DNA from: Deinococcus hopiensis KR-140
GTDB taxonomy: Bacteria; Deinococcota; Deinococci; Deinococcales; Deinococcaceae
Assembly: GCA_943327755.2 (NCBI GenBank)
Contig: CALPYF020000003.1
Span: 124,001 to 188,000, forward strand
DNA length: 64,000 nucleotides
Direction: 5' to 3'
Both the position numbers and the translations under genes were made by a program. Each line of letters starts with the position of its first letter. Within the stretch, counting starts at the first letter, position 1. Under the pieces are notes generated by a model that searched no databases, had not been told where the DNA came from, and worked only from the letters and a program-made list of their open reading frames with translations. Positions 19,150 to 30,216 of this stretch are shown here, one piece after another.

Positions 19150-20199
19150 ATGAGCGTTCCCTCTCCCCTGCCCCTGTCCGTGCTTGATCTCGTGCCCGTG
19201 CCGCTGGGGTCCAGCGCCGCCGAGTCGGTCGAGGCCGCCCTGGCCTATGCGAAGGCCGCCGAGGACGCCGGGTTCACGCGCTACTGGGTGGCCGAGCACC
19301 ACAACATGGGCGCGCTGGCGTCCAGTGTGCCGCTGGCGGTCCTGGCTGCCGCGTCACAGCGGACCAGTCGCATCCGCCTAGGCTCGGGCGGCGTGATGCT
19401 CCCCAACCACGCGCCGCTGGCCGTGGCGGAAGGGTACCGGCTGCTGTCGGCCCTCGCGCCGGACCGAGTGGACCTGGGTCTGGGCCGCGCCCCGGGCACG
19501 GACGGCCGCACCGCCCGCGCCCTGCGGGGGGCACAGGGCCTGATGGAGGAGTCCTTCGAGCGGCAACTCTCGGACCTGATCGCCTTCGGCACCGGGCATT
19601 ACCCGGCCGGGCACCCCTTCGCGGGTACGGTGGCCGCCCCGGCAGGCGAGGGGCTGTTCCCGCCGCTGTGGATCCTCAGCAGCAGCGGCTACGGCGCGCA
19701 CGTCGCCGCCAGGGCCGGAGCGGGGCTGGCGTTCGCGTGGCACATCAACCCGGACACTGCGCAGGCCCGCGCCGCCGCCGACGCGTACCGCCGCGCCTTC
19801 GAACCCTCCGACGCGTTCCCCGAGGCGCGCGTCCTCGTCGCCGCGAGCGTCGTCACCGCCCCCACCGCCGAGGAAGCCGAGGAGCTCAGCCTCCCGCTGG
19901 GCCTGATGTTCCTGCGCCTCACGCGCGGCGAGAGCGCCCCCTACCCCACCGTCGCCGAGGCGAAAGCGTACCCGTACACCCCGCAGGAACGCGCGCTGGC
20001 CGACTCCATGCGCCGCCGCGCCATCATCGGCGACCCCGCCACCGTCGCCGCGCGCCTGCTCGCGCTGGCGCGCGACACGGCCGCCGACGAACTCATCGTC
20101 AGCCTGAACATCCCCGACCCCGCCCAGCGCCGCGAGTCCCTGAAGCTCGTCATGGACGCCGTCCGCGCGCAGGAAGCCCGGGAGGTCGCGCTGGCCTGA
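19150..20199 (+). CDS. LLM-class flavin-dependent oxidoreductase
   Basis: 349 residues. The luciferase-like TIM barrel is evident: LSVLDLVPVPLGSSAAESV at the start, GFTRYWVAEHHNM, RIRLGSGGVMLPNHAPLAVAEGYRLLSALAPDRVDLGLGRAPGTD and WILSSSGYGAHVAARAGAGLAFAWH. These match the group-1 LLM proteins (YhbW/MsnO8-like) that use reduced flavin. The substrate is not predictable. A CACACT box at 19136-19141 precedes the ATG. It is a single gene closed by a strong hairpin shared with the convergent exporter gene. Confidence 0.9.
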   Translation: MSVPSPLPLSVLDLVPVPLGSSAAESVEAALAYAKAAEDAGFTRYWVAEHHNMGALASSVPLAVLAAASQRTSRIRLGSGGVMLPNHAPLAVAEGYRLLSALAPDRVDLGLGRAPGTDGRTARALRGAQGLMEESFERQLSDLIAFGTGHYPAGHPFAGTVAAPAGEGLFPPLWILSSSGYGAHVAARAGAGLAFAWHINPDTAQARAAADAYRRAFEPSDAFPEARVLVAASVVTAPTAEEAEELSLPLGLMFLRLTRGESAPYPTVAEAKAYPYTPQERALADSMRRRAIIGDPATVAARLLALARDTAADELIVSLNIPDPAQRRESLKLVMDAVRAQEAREVALA

Positions 20200-20213
20200 C
20201 AAGACGGGGACAG

Positions 20214-20255
20214 AGCAGGGTGGGTGCTGAGCTATTTCTCAGGACCCACCCTGCT
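20214..20255. terminator. Bidirectional hairpin terminator
   Basis: AGCAGGGTGGGT (20214-20225) pairs perfectly with ACCCACCCTGCT (20244-20255); the loop contains a further small CTGAG/CTCAG stem. It separates convergent genes ending at 20199 and 20290. Confidence 0.8.
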
Positions 20256-20289
20256 GTCATATGAAGTCAGTATCAGGCCCGGCCGCCGA

Positions 20290-21453
<1,164 letters not shown>

Positions 21454-21520
21454 ACCCCGCCACCCTACGCCTGCGTGGCGGGCGGGGCGACAGGAGTGTC
21501 CGACGGGTGGGGCCAAGCGT

Positions 21521-21564
21521 CACCTGTTGCCTGAACGAACGGTGAACAGCAAACGCAACAGGTG
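21521..21564. promoter_or_regulatory. Inverted repeat in a divergent promoter region
   Basis: CACCTGTTGC (21521-21530) and GCAACAGGTG (21555-21564) are perfect 10-base arms around a 24-base spacer. It lies between the divergent exporter gene and the phosphoribosyltransferase-like gene and could be a two-site operator or a hairpin. Confidence 0.45.
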
Positions 21565-21638
21565 TGGTGGGCGCCGGGCGACCCAGGCCCTACCCTGAAT
21601 GGAGTCAGGTGACGCGCCTGCACCCGGAGGAGATGTCC

Positions 21639-22184
21639 ATGCCGAACGCATTCCGCCATTCCATTTCAGAGATGCTGCCCAGCCCGCAGGCCGTGCAGGC
21701 CCGCCTGTCCGTGCTGTCCAACCGGGACCGGCTGGGCGTGGCGGAATACTTCAGCGCGAACCTGCCGGACGTGGATGTCCTGATCGCCACGCCCGGCGCC
21801 GAGAGCCTCGGGCACGACCTGGGCGCGCTGCGGGGCGTGCCGAGCGTGAAGGCGGCGTCGCTGGCGGGTCACTGGACGCTGGTGGGTTCGGCGCTGCACC
21901 ACAAGGGCGATATTCAGCCCATGCGGGGCCCGGTGCACGCGGCGGTCATCAGCGTGGAACTGGTGGGTGGACAGCCGGAACTCGCGGCGGCGCTGCTGGC
22001 CGCGCAGCACGGCTGGGAGGTGGCGGGAGTCGCCGCGGCCGTGGCGCGTACGGACGCCGTGGGGCACGTCCGGCTGGCCCTGCAGGACCTGCCGGTGATC
22101 ACCCCGGTGCAGCTGGCGGGCACGCCGCGCGGACTGGTGTTCGAGCGGCGCATACCGCCGGCGGCCCTGGCACAGACGGCCTGA
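21639..22184 (+). CDS. Phosphoribosyltransferase-like protein, degenerate
   Basis: 181 residues. GGAGG at 21626-21630 gives a good 8-base spacing to this ATG and only 2 bases to the one at 21633. The pattern DVLIATPGAESLGHDLGALRGVPSVKAASLAGHWTL, then AAVISVELVGGQPELAAALLAAQHGWEVAGVAAAVAR, follows the order of type I phosphoribosyltransferases. The central DD-x-x-TG PRPP loop appears replaced by VELVGGQPEL, losing both Asp residues. It may bind a nucleotide-like ligand rather than catalyse transfer. The fold assignment is my inference from the pattern. Confidence 0.55.
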   Translation: MPNAFRHSISEMLPSPQAVQARLSVLSNRDRLGVAEYFSANLPDVDVLIATPGAESLGHDLGALRGVPSVKAASLAGHWTLVGSALHHKGDIQPMRGPVHAAVISVELVGGQPELAAALLAAQHGWEVAGVAAAVARTDAVGHVRLALQDLPVITPVQLAGTPRGLVFERRIPPAALAQTA

Positions 22185-22198
22185 TCCCGGTGTGCAGC

Positions 22199-22224
22199 GG
22201 CGCGCGGTCAGCTGAGCGCGCGCC
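22199..22224. terminator. Hairpin after the phosphoribosyltransferase-like gene
   Basis: GGCGCGCG and CGCGCGCC (22199-22206, 22217-22224) enclose GTCAGCTGAG, 15 bases after the stop codon. There is no T-run. Confidence 0.55.
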
Positions 22225-22302
22225 ATGTTCCTTTGGGGTTGAACTCATGTAACACGCCGACAGCCCCGCTGCACCTGTGACCCGACGGCGGGGCGCCCGG
22301 GC

Positions 22303-23781
22303 TCAGCCGCTGAAGGGCAGGGTGCCGGTGGCGCTGCGTTCACCGCGCAGCCACGTCAGCACGGCCCGGCGGGCCTCTGGCTGGAATCCGTACGTGACCA
22401 GGGCCGGGGCGTCCACATCGAGCGCCGCGTAGGGGTTGTATAGCGCCAGGTGCAGGTCAGGCTGGGCGCCGCGCAGCGCCGCGTGCCGGTGGCGCGAGGT
22501 GGTTGCCAGGATCACCGGCAGGCCGCGTGCGCGCATGGCCGCCCAGTCCAGATCGGCGGGATCCTCGAAGGCGTGCAGGTGCACGTCGTACACGCCGCGC
22601 AGTTCGTCCGCGAGGGTCCGGGCGTCCACGCTGGCCTCGCTGACGTTCTCACGCGGCACCTTCGCCTGCGCGACGAGCAGCACCTGAGAACCGGGCGCCG
22701 GGGGGACGGGGGTGCGGTAGGCACTCAGGCCCCGCGCCCAGGCGTCTGCCAGGAGCGCCGCGTCCGTCTTCGGGTCCAGGGCCGGGTCGGCCTGCGCCGG
22801 GTAGCGGGCCGCGAGGGCCTCCAGGCGGCGCACGCTGGCCTGCATCTGCGCGGTGTCCAGCGCGCCACTGTCCAGCGCCGCCTGAATGGCGTCCAGGGTG
22901 GCGTCCTGCACTTCACGTCGGCCCAGCGCCATCACCAGATCGGCGCCCGCCTGCAGCGCCATGACGCCCGCCTCCCCCCGACCGTAGTGGTCGTCGATGG
23001 CTTTCATGCCCATGGAGTCCGTGACGATCACCCCGTCGTAACCCCACTTCTCGCGCAGCAGGCCGGTCAGGACCCGGCGGGAGAGCGTGGCAGGCCGCTC
23101 CGGATCCAGGGCCGGGTAGATGATGTGGGCCGTCATCACGGCGGGCGTATCCGGCAGCAGGTTCCGGAACGGCGCGAATTCACCGGCGTCCAGCGCCTCG
23201 CGGGACTTGTCCACGCGCGGCAGCGCCAGGTGACTGTCCTGACTGGTGTCCCCGTGCCCGGGGAAGTGCTTCACGCACGCCGCCACGCCCGCGCGGTCAT
23301 GCCCGGCCAGCGCCGCGCCGCCCATGCGGGTCACGGTGTCCACATCGGCCCCGTAGGCCCGCTCGCCGATCACGGGATTGGCGGGGTTGACGTTCACGTC
23401 GAGCACCGGCGCGAAGTTCCAGTTGATCCCCACGCTGCGCAGCTGCCGTGCCAGCGCCGCGTTCACGTCCCCGGTCAGGGTCTCGTCCCCGGCGGCGCCC
23501 TGGTTCATGGCGCTGGGCGCGAACGGCCAGAACAGCGGGCGCAGAATCGCGCCGCCCTCGTGGTCCAGGGCGATCAGGGCGTGTTCGCCCATCACGCGGC
23601 GCAGATCCGCGCAGAGGCGGCGCAGCTGCGACTCGGACTCCACGTTCTTGCGGAACAGGCACACGCTGCGGATGCCGTGCCGCCGCAGGTGCGCGGCCGT
23701 GTCGTCGTCCAGGGTGGGGCCGGGGATGTCCACCATCACCAGCGCGCCGCTGGGCAGGGTGCCGTGCAGGGTTGTGCTCAC
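22303..23781 (-). CDS. nagZ: Beta-N-acetylhexosaminidase, glycoside hydrolase family 3 (NagZ-like)
   Basis: 492 residues. The GH3 barrel is clear: IALDHEGGAILRPL, NWNFAPVLDVNVNPANPVIGERAYG, CVKHFPGHGDTSQDSHLALP (the catalytic His/Asp loop of NagZ) and GVIVTDSMGMKAI with the nucleophile Asp. The C-terminal 150 residues form the additional alpha/beta domain of the longer NagZ-like enzymes. No signal peptide is obvious, suggesting a cytoplasmic role in cell-wall muropeptide recycling. The GTG at 23781 is preceded by TAGGCT at 23789-23794 (minus strand), 7 bases away, so the upstream ATG at 23811 is unlikely. Confidence 0.92.
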   Translation of the reverse strand: MSTTLHGTLPSGALVMVDIPGPTLDDDTAAHLRRHGIRSVCLFRKNVESESQLRRLCADLRRVMGEHALIALDHEGGAILRPLFWPFAPSAMNQGAAGDETLTGDVNAALARQLRSVGINWNFAPVLDVNVNPANPVIGERAYGADVDTVTRMGGAALAGHDRAGVAACVKHFPGHGDTSQDSHLALPRVDKSREALDAGEFAPFRNLLPDTPAVMTAHIIYPALDPERPATLSRRVLTGLLREKWGYDGVIVTDSMGMKAIDDHYGRGEAGVMALQAGADLVMALGRREVQDATLDAIQAALDSGALDTAQMQASVRRLEALAARYPAQADPALDPKTDAALLADAWARGLSAYRTPVPPAPGSQVLLVAQAKVPRENVSEASVDARTLADELRGVYDVHLHAFEDPADLDWAAMRARGLPVILATTSRHRHAALRGAQPDLHLALYNPYAALDVDAPALVTYGFQPEARRAVLTWLRGERSATGTLPFSG

Positions 23782-23812
23782 GCTGCCCAGCCTAGCCGAC
23801 CGGCGCCGCACA

Positions 23813-23850
23813 GGCCGGCAGGAGTGGCGCGCACCAGTCCCCTGCCGGCC
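23813..23850 (-). terminator. Hairpin terminator of the aminotransferase gene
   Basis: GGCCGGCAGG and CCTGCCGGCC form 10-base perfect arms between the stop at 23865 and the nagZ promoter, both on the minus strand. Confidence 0.65.
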
Positions 23851-23864
23851 CGGAGTCCCGGTGG

Positions 23865-25070
23865 TCAGCCCAGCGCCGCCAGGAGGCGTTCGATGTCGTC
23901 CAGCGTCGTGTAATGCGCGATGCTGGCCCGCACGACGCCCTGCGGGTACAGGCCCAGGTCCTTCAGGGGCTGCGCGGCGTAGAAGTGCCCGGCAGCCACG
24001 TCCACCCCGGCGGCGGTCAGGCGCAGCGCGGTCTGCTCGGGGCTCTCCCCCGCCACGCGGAACGCGACGGTGCCCACGCGACCCTGCGTGCCCTGCGGAC
24101 CGTACACGGTCACGAGGTCATGCGCGAGCAGGCCCCCCACCAGCCGGGCCATGACCGGCGCCTCCAGCTCGTGGATGCGCTGGGAGGCGGCCTCCAGCGC
24201 CGCACGGGTCAGCTCGGGGTGCCCGCCCAGTTCCCGGAGGTAGTCCAGGGTGCCCAACCAGCCGGCCAGCAGTTCGAACTGCGGCGTGCCGTGCTCGATG
24301 CCGGTGATGTCACCCTGCGGCACGAACTCCAGTTTCGGCCAGGGCAGCGTGGCGCGCAGCTCGGGGCGCAGCCACATGGCGCCCAGGTGCGGCGCCCAGA
24401 CCTTGTACGGGCTGAACGTCACGAAGTCCGCCCCCCACGCCTGCACGTCCGGGAAGGCGTGCGGGGCGGCGTGCACGGCGTCCACGATGCTCCACGCGCC
24501 CGCCGCGCGCACCTGCGCCGTGATCGCCGGAATGTCCGGCGTGACGCCCAGCGCGTTGCTGGCCGCCGTGACGGCCACCAGCCGCGTCCGGGGCGACAGC
24601 AGCGCCGCCAGATCGTCCGGGTGCAGCGTCATGTCCGGCTGGCGGGCGTGCCAGACCTTCACGGTCACGCCCTGCCGCTCCAGTTCCCGCCAGGGGCTGG
24701 CGTTGCTCTCGTGCTCCAGCCCGCTCAGGATCACCTCGTCGCCCTCACCCCACAGGCGGGCGAACGCCGCCGCGAGCCGGAAGGTCAGCGCGGTGGCGCT
24801 CTGGGCCAGGGCCACGTCCTCCGGCTGCGCGTTCATGAACAGCGCCGTCGCCTCCCGCGCCCGATGCTTCAGGGCCAGGATCTCCGCACCCGGACGGTGC
24901 CCAGGCATGGCATTCGTCGCCCCGTAGCGCGTCAGGTGCTCCGTGACCGCCTGAATGGCGCGGGCCGGAATCAGGCCCCCGGCGGCGTTGTCGAGGTAAG
25001 CGCGGCCCGACTGGAGTTGTGGAAACTGGGCACGCAGGTCAGCCTGCGTCAGGACGGCAGCGGTGGTCAT
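23865..25070 (-). CDS. Cysteine-desulfurase-like class V aminotransferase
   Basis: 401 residues. The fold-type I PLP features are AYLDNAAGGLIPARAI near the N-terminus, LEHESNASPW, DAVHAAPHAFPDVQAWGADFVTFSPYKVWAPHLG with the PLP-binding Lys in the SPYKVW segment, and a small C-terminal domain. It resembles the SufS/CsdA-like subfamily often annotated as cysteine desulfurase-like protein. The usual C-terminal loop Cys (RxGxHC) is not seen (ASIAHYTT instead), so desulfurase activity is doubtful. A leaderless TACACT (25077-25082, minus strand) precedes the ATG. Confidence 0.88.
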   Translation of the reverse strand: MTTAAVLTQADLRAQFPQLQSGRAYLDNAAGGLIPARAIQAVTEHLTRYGATNAMPGHRPGAEILALKHRAREATALFMNAQPEDVALAQSATALTFRLAAAFARLWGEGDEVILSGLEHESNASPWRELERQGVTVKVWHARQPDMTLHPDDLAALLSPRTRLVAVTAASNALGVTPDIPAITAQVRAAGAWSIVDAVHAAPHAFPDVQAWGADFVTFSPYKVWAPHLGAMWLRPELRATLPWPKLEFVPQGDITGIEHGTPQFELLAGWLGTLDYLRELGGHPELTRAALEAASQRIHELEAPVMARLVGGLLAHDLVTVYGPQGTQGRVGTVAFRVAGESPEQTALRLTAAGVDVAAGHFYAAQPLKDLGLYPQGVVRASIAHYTTLDDIERLLAALG

Positions 25071-25082
25071 GCGCCGAGTGTA

Positions 25083-25285
25083 GGCGCACGCGGCTTACGG
25101 AGTTCCGGGTGGCTGGACAACCGCCGGTCGGTTCGCTCGCTGCCACCGACATCCCCTTCTGCCCGAGCCCGCCCCTTCCCGCTCCTTCCGAATCCTGGGA
25201 TCGACCAGATCTGACGGTTCATCCTGCCGCTTTTCACGCCCGTTTGATCGTTCTTTGGTGGGATGCACGCCTCATGGGTCTCGCC
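25083..25285. other. Intergenic region upstream of the wall-module operon
   Basis: About 200 bases between the divergent leaderless starts at 25070 and 25298. I see no gene or hairpin. The stretch 25096-25180 looks like decayed repeat sequence but I could not align it convincingly to another copy. Confidence 0.35.
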
Positions 25286-25291
25286 TATCCT
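25286..25291 (+). promoter_or_regulatory. -10 element (TATCCT) upstream of the wall-module operon
   Basis: TATCCT lies 6 bases before the ATG at 25298. It is the best promoter candidate for the genes that follow, whether or not the small ORF at 25298 is translated. Confidence 0.5.
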
Positions 25292-25297
25292 GCGGTC

Positions 25298-25438
25298 ATG
25301 TTGCGGTTTCCGTCTGTTCCGTTGCCCCCCCGGAAGTCCGCCGGGCGGGCAACTCCACGCCCGGAATCCGCCCGGCTCCTGCACGCGTCCGCGCGGGTGG
25401 CCCGGTCGGTGCCGCCCGTACCACCGGAGGGCGCATGA
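25298..25438 (+). CDS. Possible 46-residue leaderless ORF coupled to the next gene
   Basis: The frame begins at an ATG with a leaderless-type -10 box and ends in a TGA that overlaps the next start (ATGA at 25435-25438). The peptide is basic and Pro-rich, and much of it is encoded by sequence matching the dispersed repeat at 52295. It may be a leader peptide used for translational coupling, or an accidental frame in a 5' leader. No family recognised. Confidence 0.3.
   Translation: MLRFPSVPLPPRKSAGRATPRPESARLLHASARVARSVPPVPPEGA
25302..25380 (+). repeat. Diverged copy of the dispersed repeat seen at 52295
   Basis: It shares TTCCGTCTGTT, CGTTG, CGGAA, CCGGG, CAACTCCACGCCCGGAA and GCTCCTGC in the same order and spacing as 52303-52380. 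Only the left half of the element is recognisable. Confidence 0.6.
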
Positions 25439-25704
25439 GTTTCGTGCGGAAGCCCCGGCCGTACTCATCGGGTCTGCCGTCCGCGCCGGTGTCCGCTCCG
25501 CGTGCGCCGCGCGTGCCGAAGGAGAAGGCGCCGCGTCCGGCCCGTCCGCGTGGGCCGCGTTCGTCGTGGGCGGGTGCGGTGACGGCCCTGGCGGGGCTGG
25601 GCGCGCTGCTGGTGCTGGTGGTGGGCCTGTCGGGCCTGTGGAACGCCGTGGCGCGGGACTGGCAGTTCCGGTCGGCGGCGGGCGTGCTGGACGTGGTGCG
25701 CTGA
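25435..25704 (+). CDS. Small single-pass membrane protein
   Basis: 89 residues. The first 45 are Pro/Arg/Lys-rich and probably cytoplasmic; one membrane helix follows (AVTALAGLGALLVLVVGLSGLW) and a short tail. A GGAGG precedes the ATG. The stop codon directly abuts the GTG start of the penicillin-binding protein gene, so the two are surely co-translated. The topology suggests an accessory partner of the PBP. I do not recognise the family. Confidence 0.65.
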   Translation: MSFVRKPRPYSSGLPSAPVSAPRAPRVPKEKAPRPARPRGPRSSWAGAVTALAGLGALLVLVVGLSGLWNAVARDWQFRSAAGVLDVVR

Positions 25705-27831
25705 GTGACGCGGCAGTTCAGAAAGTCGGTGCTGGGCTGGTGGAACCGCTGGCCGCGTTCGCCATTCGTGCGGCGGCCTGAGCCGTGGACGTTGCGGCGG
25801 GCGCTGCGGGCGGCGGGAGCGGGTGTGGGCCTGCTGACGCTGGGCATGCTGGGGCTGGGCATGGCGGGCGCGCTGAGTACCGGGGCGCTGGGGCGGGTGT
25901 GGAACCTGCGGTCGGAACTGCTGCCCATCGAGGTGCAGGACCGGCGGGGTGCGCCGCTGGGCGTGATCGATCACTGCCGCGAGGGGAACGCGGTGAACGC
26001 GGTGCCGTGCCGGGAGTCGCTGAGCGTGCCGCTGACGGGCGTCAGTGAGGCGTTCCTGCTGGCGTACGTGGCGAAGGAGGACGTGCGCTTCTTCTCGCAT
26101 TCGGGCGTGGATCTGGGGCGCCTGCCGCGCGCGATGCTCAGTGGTGCTGGGGGCAGCACGATCACCATGCAGCTGCTGAAGAACAGCGTGCTGGCGGGGC
26201 ATTTCGATTACGACACGGACCGGCGTGGGCCGCTGCTGACGGTGACGCGCAAGGCGACGGAGTTCGTGCTGGCGCCGTTGGTGACGTGGCGCTACGGGCG
26301 GCGCGAGGTGCTGGCCATGAGCGTGAACAGCCTGCCGTGGATCGGGATCGGGCAGCGCAAGGGCGTGTACGACGCGTCCCGGGCGGTGTTCGGGGTGGAA
26401 CCGGCGGACCTGAGCCTGGCGCAGAGTGCGTTCCTTGTGGGGCTGCTGCCCGCGCCAGGGCGGTATCTGGTTCAGGAAGACACGCCGCCGGAGACAGCCA
26501 CGGCGCGCTTCCGCTGGATGCGCGCGCAGCAGCTGGTGACGCTGAACATCCTGCGGTCTCACGGCCTGGTGTCGGACGGGGCGTACGCGCAGGCGGTCGC
26601 CACACCCGTGCAGCCGAGGTTGTGGCGGGTGGAGTACGCGGGGGCGGGCGCGGACCTGCGGGTGGTATCGGCGGCCCGCAACCCGGATTACGCGAACGAG
26701 CCGGAGCCGGTGTGGGCCATGCAGGAACTCGTGCGGCGCGAGCTGCGGCGGGCGGGCGTGGATCCGAAGCGGGTGGGGCGCGTGGTGCTGACCATTGACG
26801 GGCAGGCGCAGGCCGCGTTGACGCAGCGGGTGCAGGGGGAGGGTGCGACCGGCCCCCGCGCGGCGGGTGTCGCGGAGGGCGCGGCGGTCGTGGATGTGCG
26901 TGGCGGGGGGATCGTGGCGCTGGCGAGCAGCACGGGCGGCAGCCTGAGCAGCGATCCGGGGCGGCAGTGGGCGGCGTCGGCGCTGCGGCCGGTGGCGAGT
27001 ACCGTGAAGCCTCTGCTGTACTCCCTGGCCTTCGGGGACGGCGTGACGCAGCTGAGTGCCTTCCGAGACGAGGCGACGAGTTACGCCGGGCAGGCCATCC
27101 GGAACAACTCGGGCGGGTTCCTGAACCGCGCGGTGACGGTACGCGAGGCGAACGCCCGCAGCCTGAACACCGTGGCGGTGCAGGTGGGGACGCCCCGCGA
27201 GAAGGCGCTGCGGCGCACGCTGGACGCACTGGGGTACCGCGCGGACGCGGAGAACACGTCGAGCGTGTCGCTGGGCACGTACCGCGCCGCGCCGCTGGAC
27301 GTGGCGGCCGCCTACGCGTCGTTCGCGAACGGCGGGACGCGCTGCGAGCCGCACCTGCTGGCCGAGGTGTATGACCGCGCCGGGCGGCCCCTGTCCCTGC
27401 CGCGCCCGGACTGCGCGCCGCTGTGGGACGAGGTGGTCGCCTACGAGACCTTCGACCTGCTGACCGGCGCGGTGACGTCGAACGCGGGGCACGTGAAGTT
27501 CCTGCGGCCCACCGCGTGGCAGCGCCTGTCCGGCAAGGCCATGCCGCTGGGCGCGAAGTCCGGCACGACCGACGACGTGAACGACACGTGGTGCGCCGCC
27601 GTGACGCCGCAGTACGCGATGGCGGTGTGGATCGGCGACCCGGACGGGCGGCAGAGCGTACCCGTGAACCTCTACCGCGATCAGGCGGCCTGCCGTGAGG
27701 TCGGGCTGCTGCGCGACCTGCCGCACGACCGCACGAGCGTCCCAGTGCCGCCGGGTATCACGGCCGTGGGTGGGGTGGCGGTGCCGCTGCCGGGCCTGAA
27801 CCCCCGCAACCCCACGCCGCCCGCGCCCTGA
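25705..27831 (+). CDS. Class A penicillin-binding protein (glycosyltransferase/transpeptidase)
   Basis: 708 residues. A membrane anchor lies at about residues 36-58. The GT51 domain shows KEDVRFFSHSGVD (catalytic Glu about 125) and GGSTITMQLLKN (149-160). The transpeptidase domain carries STVK (nucleophile Ser 432, Lys 435), SLN (486-488) and KSGTT (618-622), a complete set with Ser in place of the usual Thr of KTG. It should polymerise and cross-link peptidoglycan. The GTG start immediately follows the preceding stop. The tail after about residue 680 is Pro-rich. The neighbouring vWA and membrane genes suggest a dedicated multi-protein wall module. Confidence 0.9.
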   Translation: MTRQFRKSVLGWWNRWPRSPFVRRPEPWTLRRALRAAGAGVGLLTLGMLGLGMAGALSTGALGRVWNLRSELLPIEVQDRRGAPLGVIDHCREGNAVNAVPCRESLSVPLTGVSEAFLLAYVAKEDVRFFSHSGVDLGRLPRAMLSGAGGSTITMQLLKNSVLAGHFDYDTDRRGPLLTVTRKATEFVLAPLVTWRYGRREVLAMSVNSLPWIGIGQRKGVYDASRAVFGVEPADLSLAQSAFLVGLLPAPGRYLVQEDTPPETATARFRWMRAQQLVTLNILRSHGLVSDGAYAQAVATPVQPRLWRVEYAGAGADLRVVSAARNPDYANEPEPVWAMQELVRRELRRAGVDPKRVGRVVLTIDGQAQAALTQRVQGEGATGPRAAGVAEGAAVVDVRGGGIVALASSTGGSLSSDPGRQWAASALRPVASTVKPLLYSLAFGDGVTQLSAFRDEATSYAGQAIRNNSGGFLNRAVTVREANARSLNTVAVQVGTPREKALRRTLDALGYRADAENTSSVSLGTYRAAPLDVAAAYASFANGGTRCEPHLLAEVYDRAGRPLSLPRPDCAPLWDEVVAYETFDLLTGAVTSNAGHVKFLRPTAWQRLSGKAMPLGAKSGTTDDVNDTWCAAVTPQYAMAVWIGDPDGRQSVPVNLYRDQAACREVGLLRDLPHDRTSVPVPPGITAVGGVAVPLPGLNPRNPTPPAP

Positions 27832-27868
27832 GCCCCCCTCTTCCCCATTCCAGACTTCCGAGGTGACC

Positions 27869-30114
<2,246 letters not shown>

Positions 30115-30130
30115 ACGGCAGCGGGCAGCA

Positions 30131-30168
30131 GGGAGAGGTTGGGGGCAACTCCCACCTCTCCCCTTTTT
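30131..30168 (+). terminator. Rho-independent terminator of the PBP operon
   Basis: GGGAGAGGTTGGG pairs with CCCACCTCTCCC (one bulged T) and is followed by CTTTTTG, 16 bases after the stop codon. Confidence 0.85.
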
Positions 30169-30180
30169 GTGACCATAGTC

Positions 30181-30209
30181 TCAATTAATAGTTCAATGTT
30201 AAGTAATAT
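30181..30209 (+). promoter_or_regulatory. AT-rich promoter with -10 TAATAT
   Basis: TAATAT at 30204-30209 stands 7 bases before the ATG at 30217. The region is far more AT-rich than its surroundings and holds the imperfect inverted repeat TTAATAGTTCAATGTTAA, the type of site used by MarR-family repressors of quinone-responsive genes. Confidence 0.5.
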
Positions 30210-30216
30210 GGGAGGC

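Noticed and set aside
19105..19302. Short minus-strand frame across the glcF-LLM divergent region
   Set aside because: It overlaps the start of a well-supported flavin oxidoreductase gene and shows no family features.
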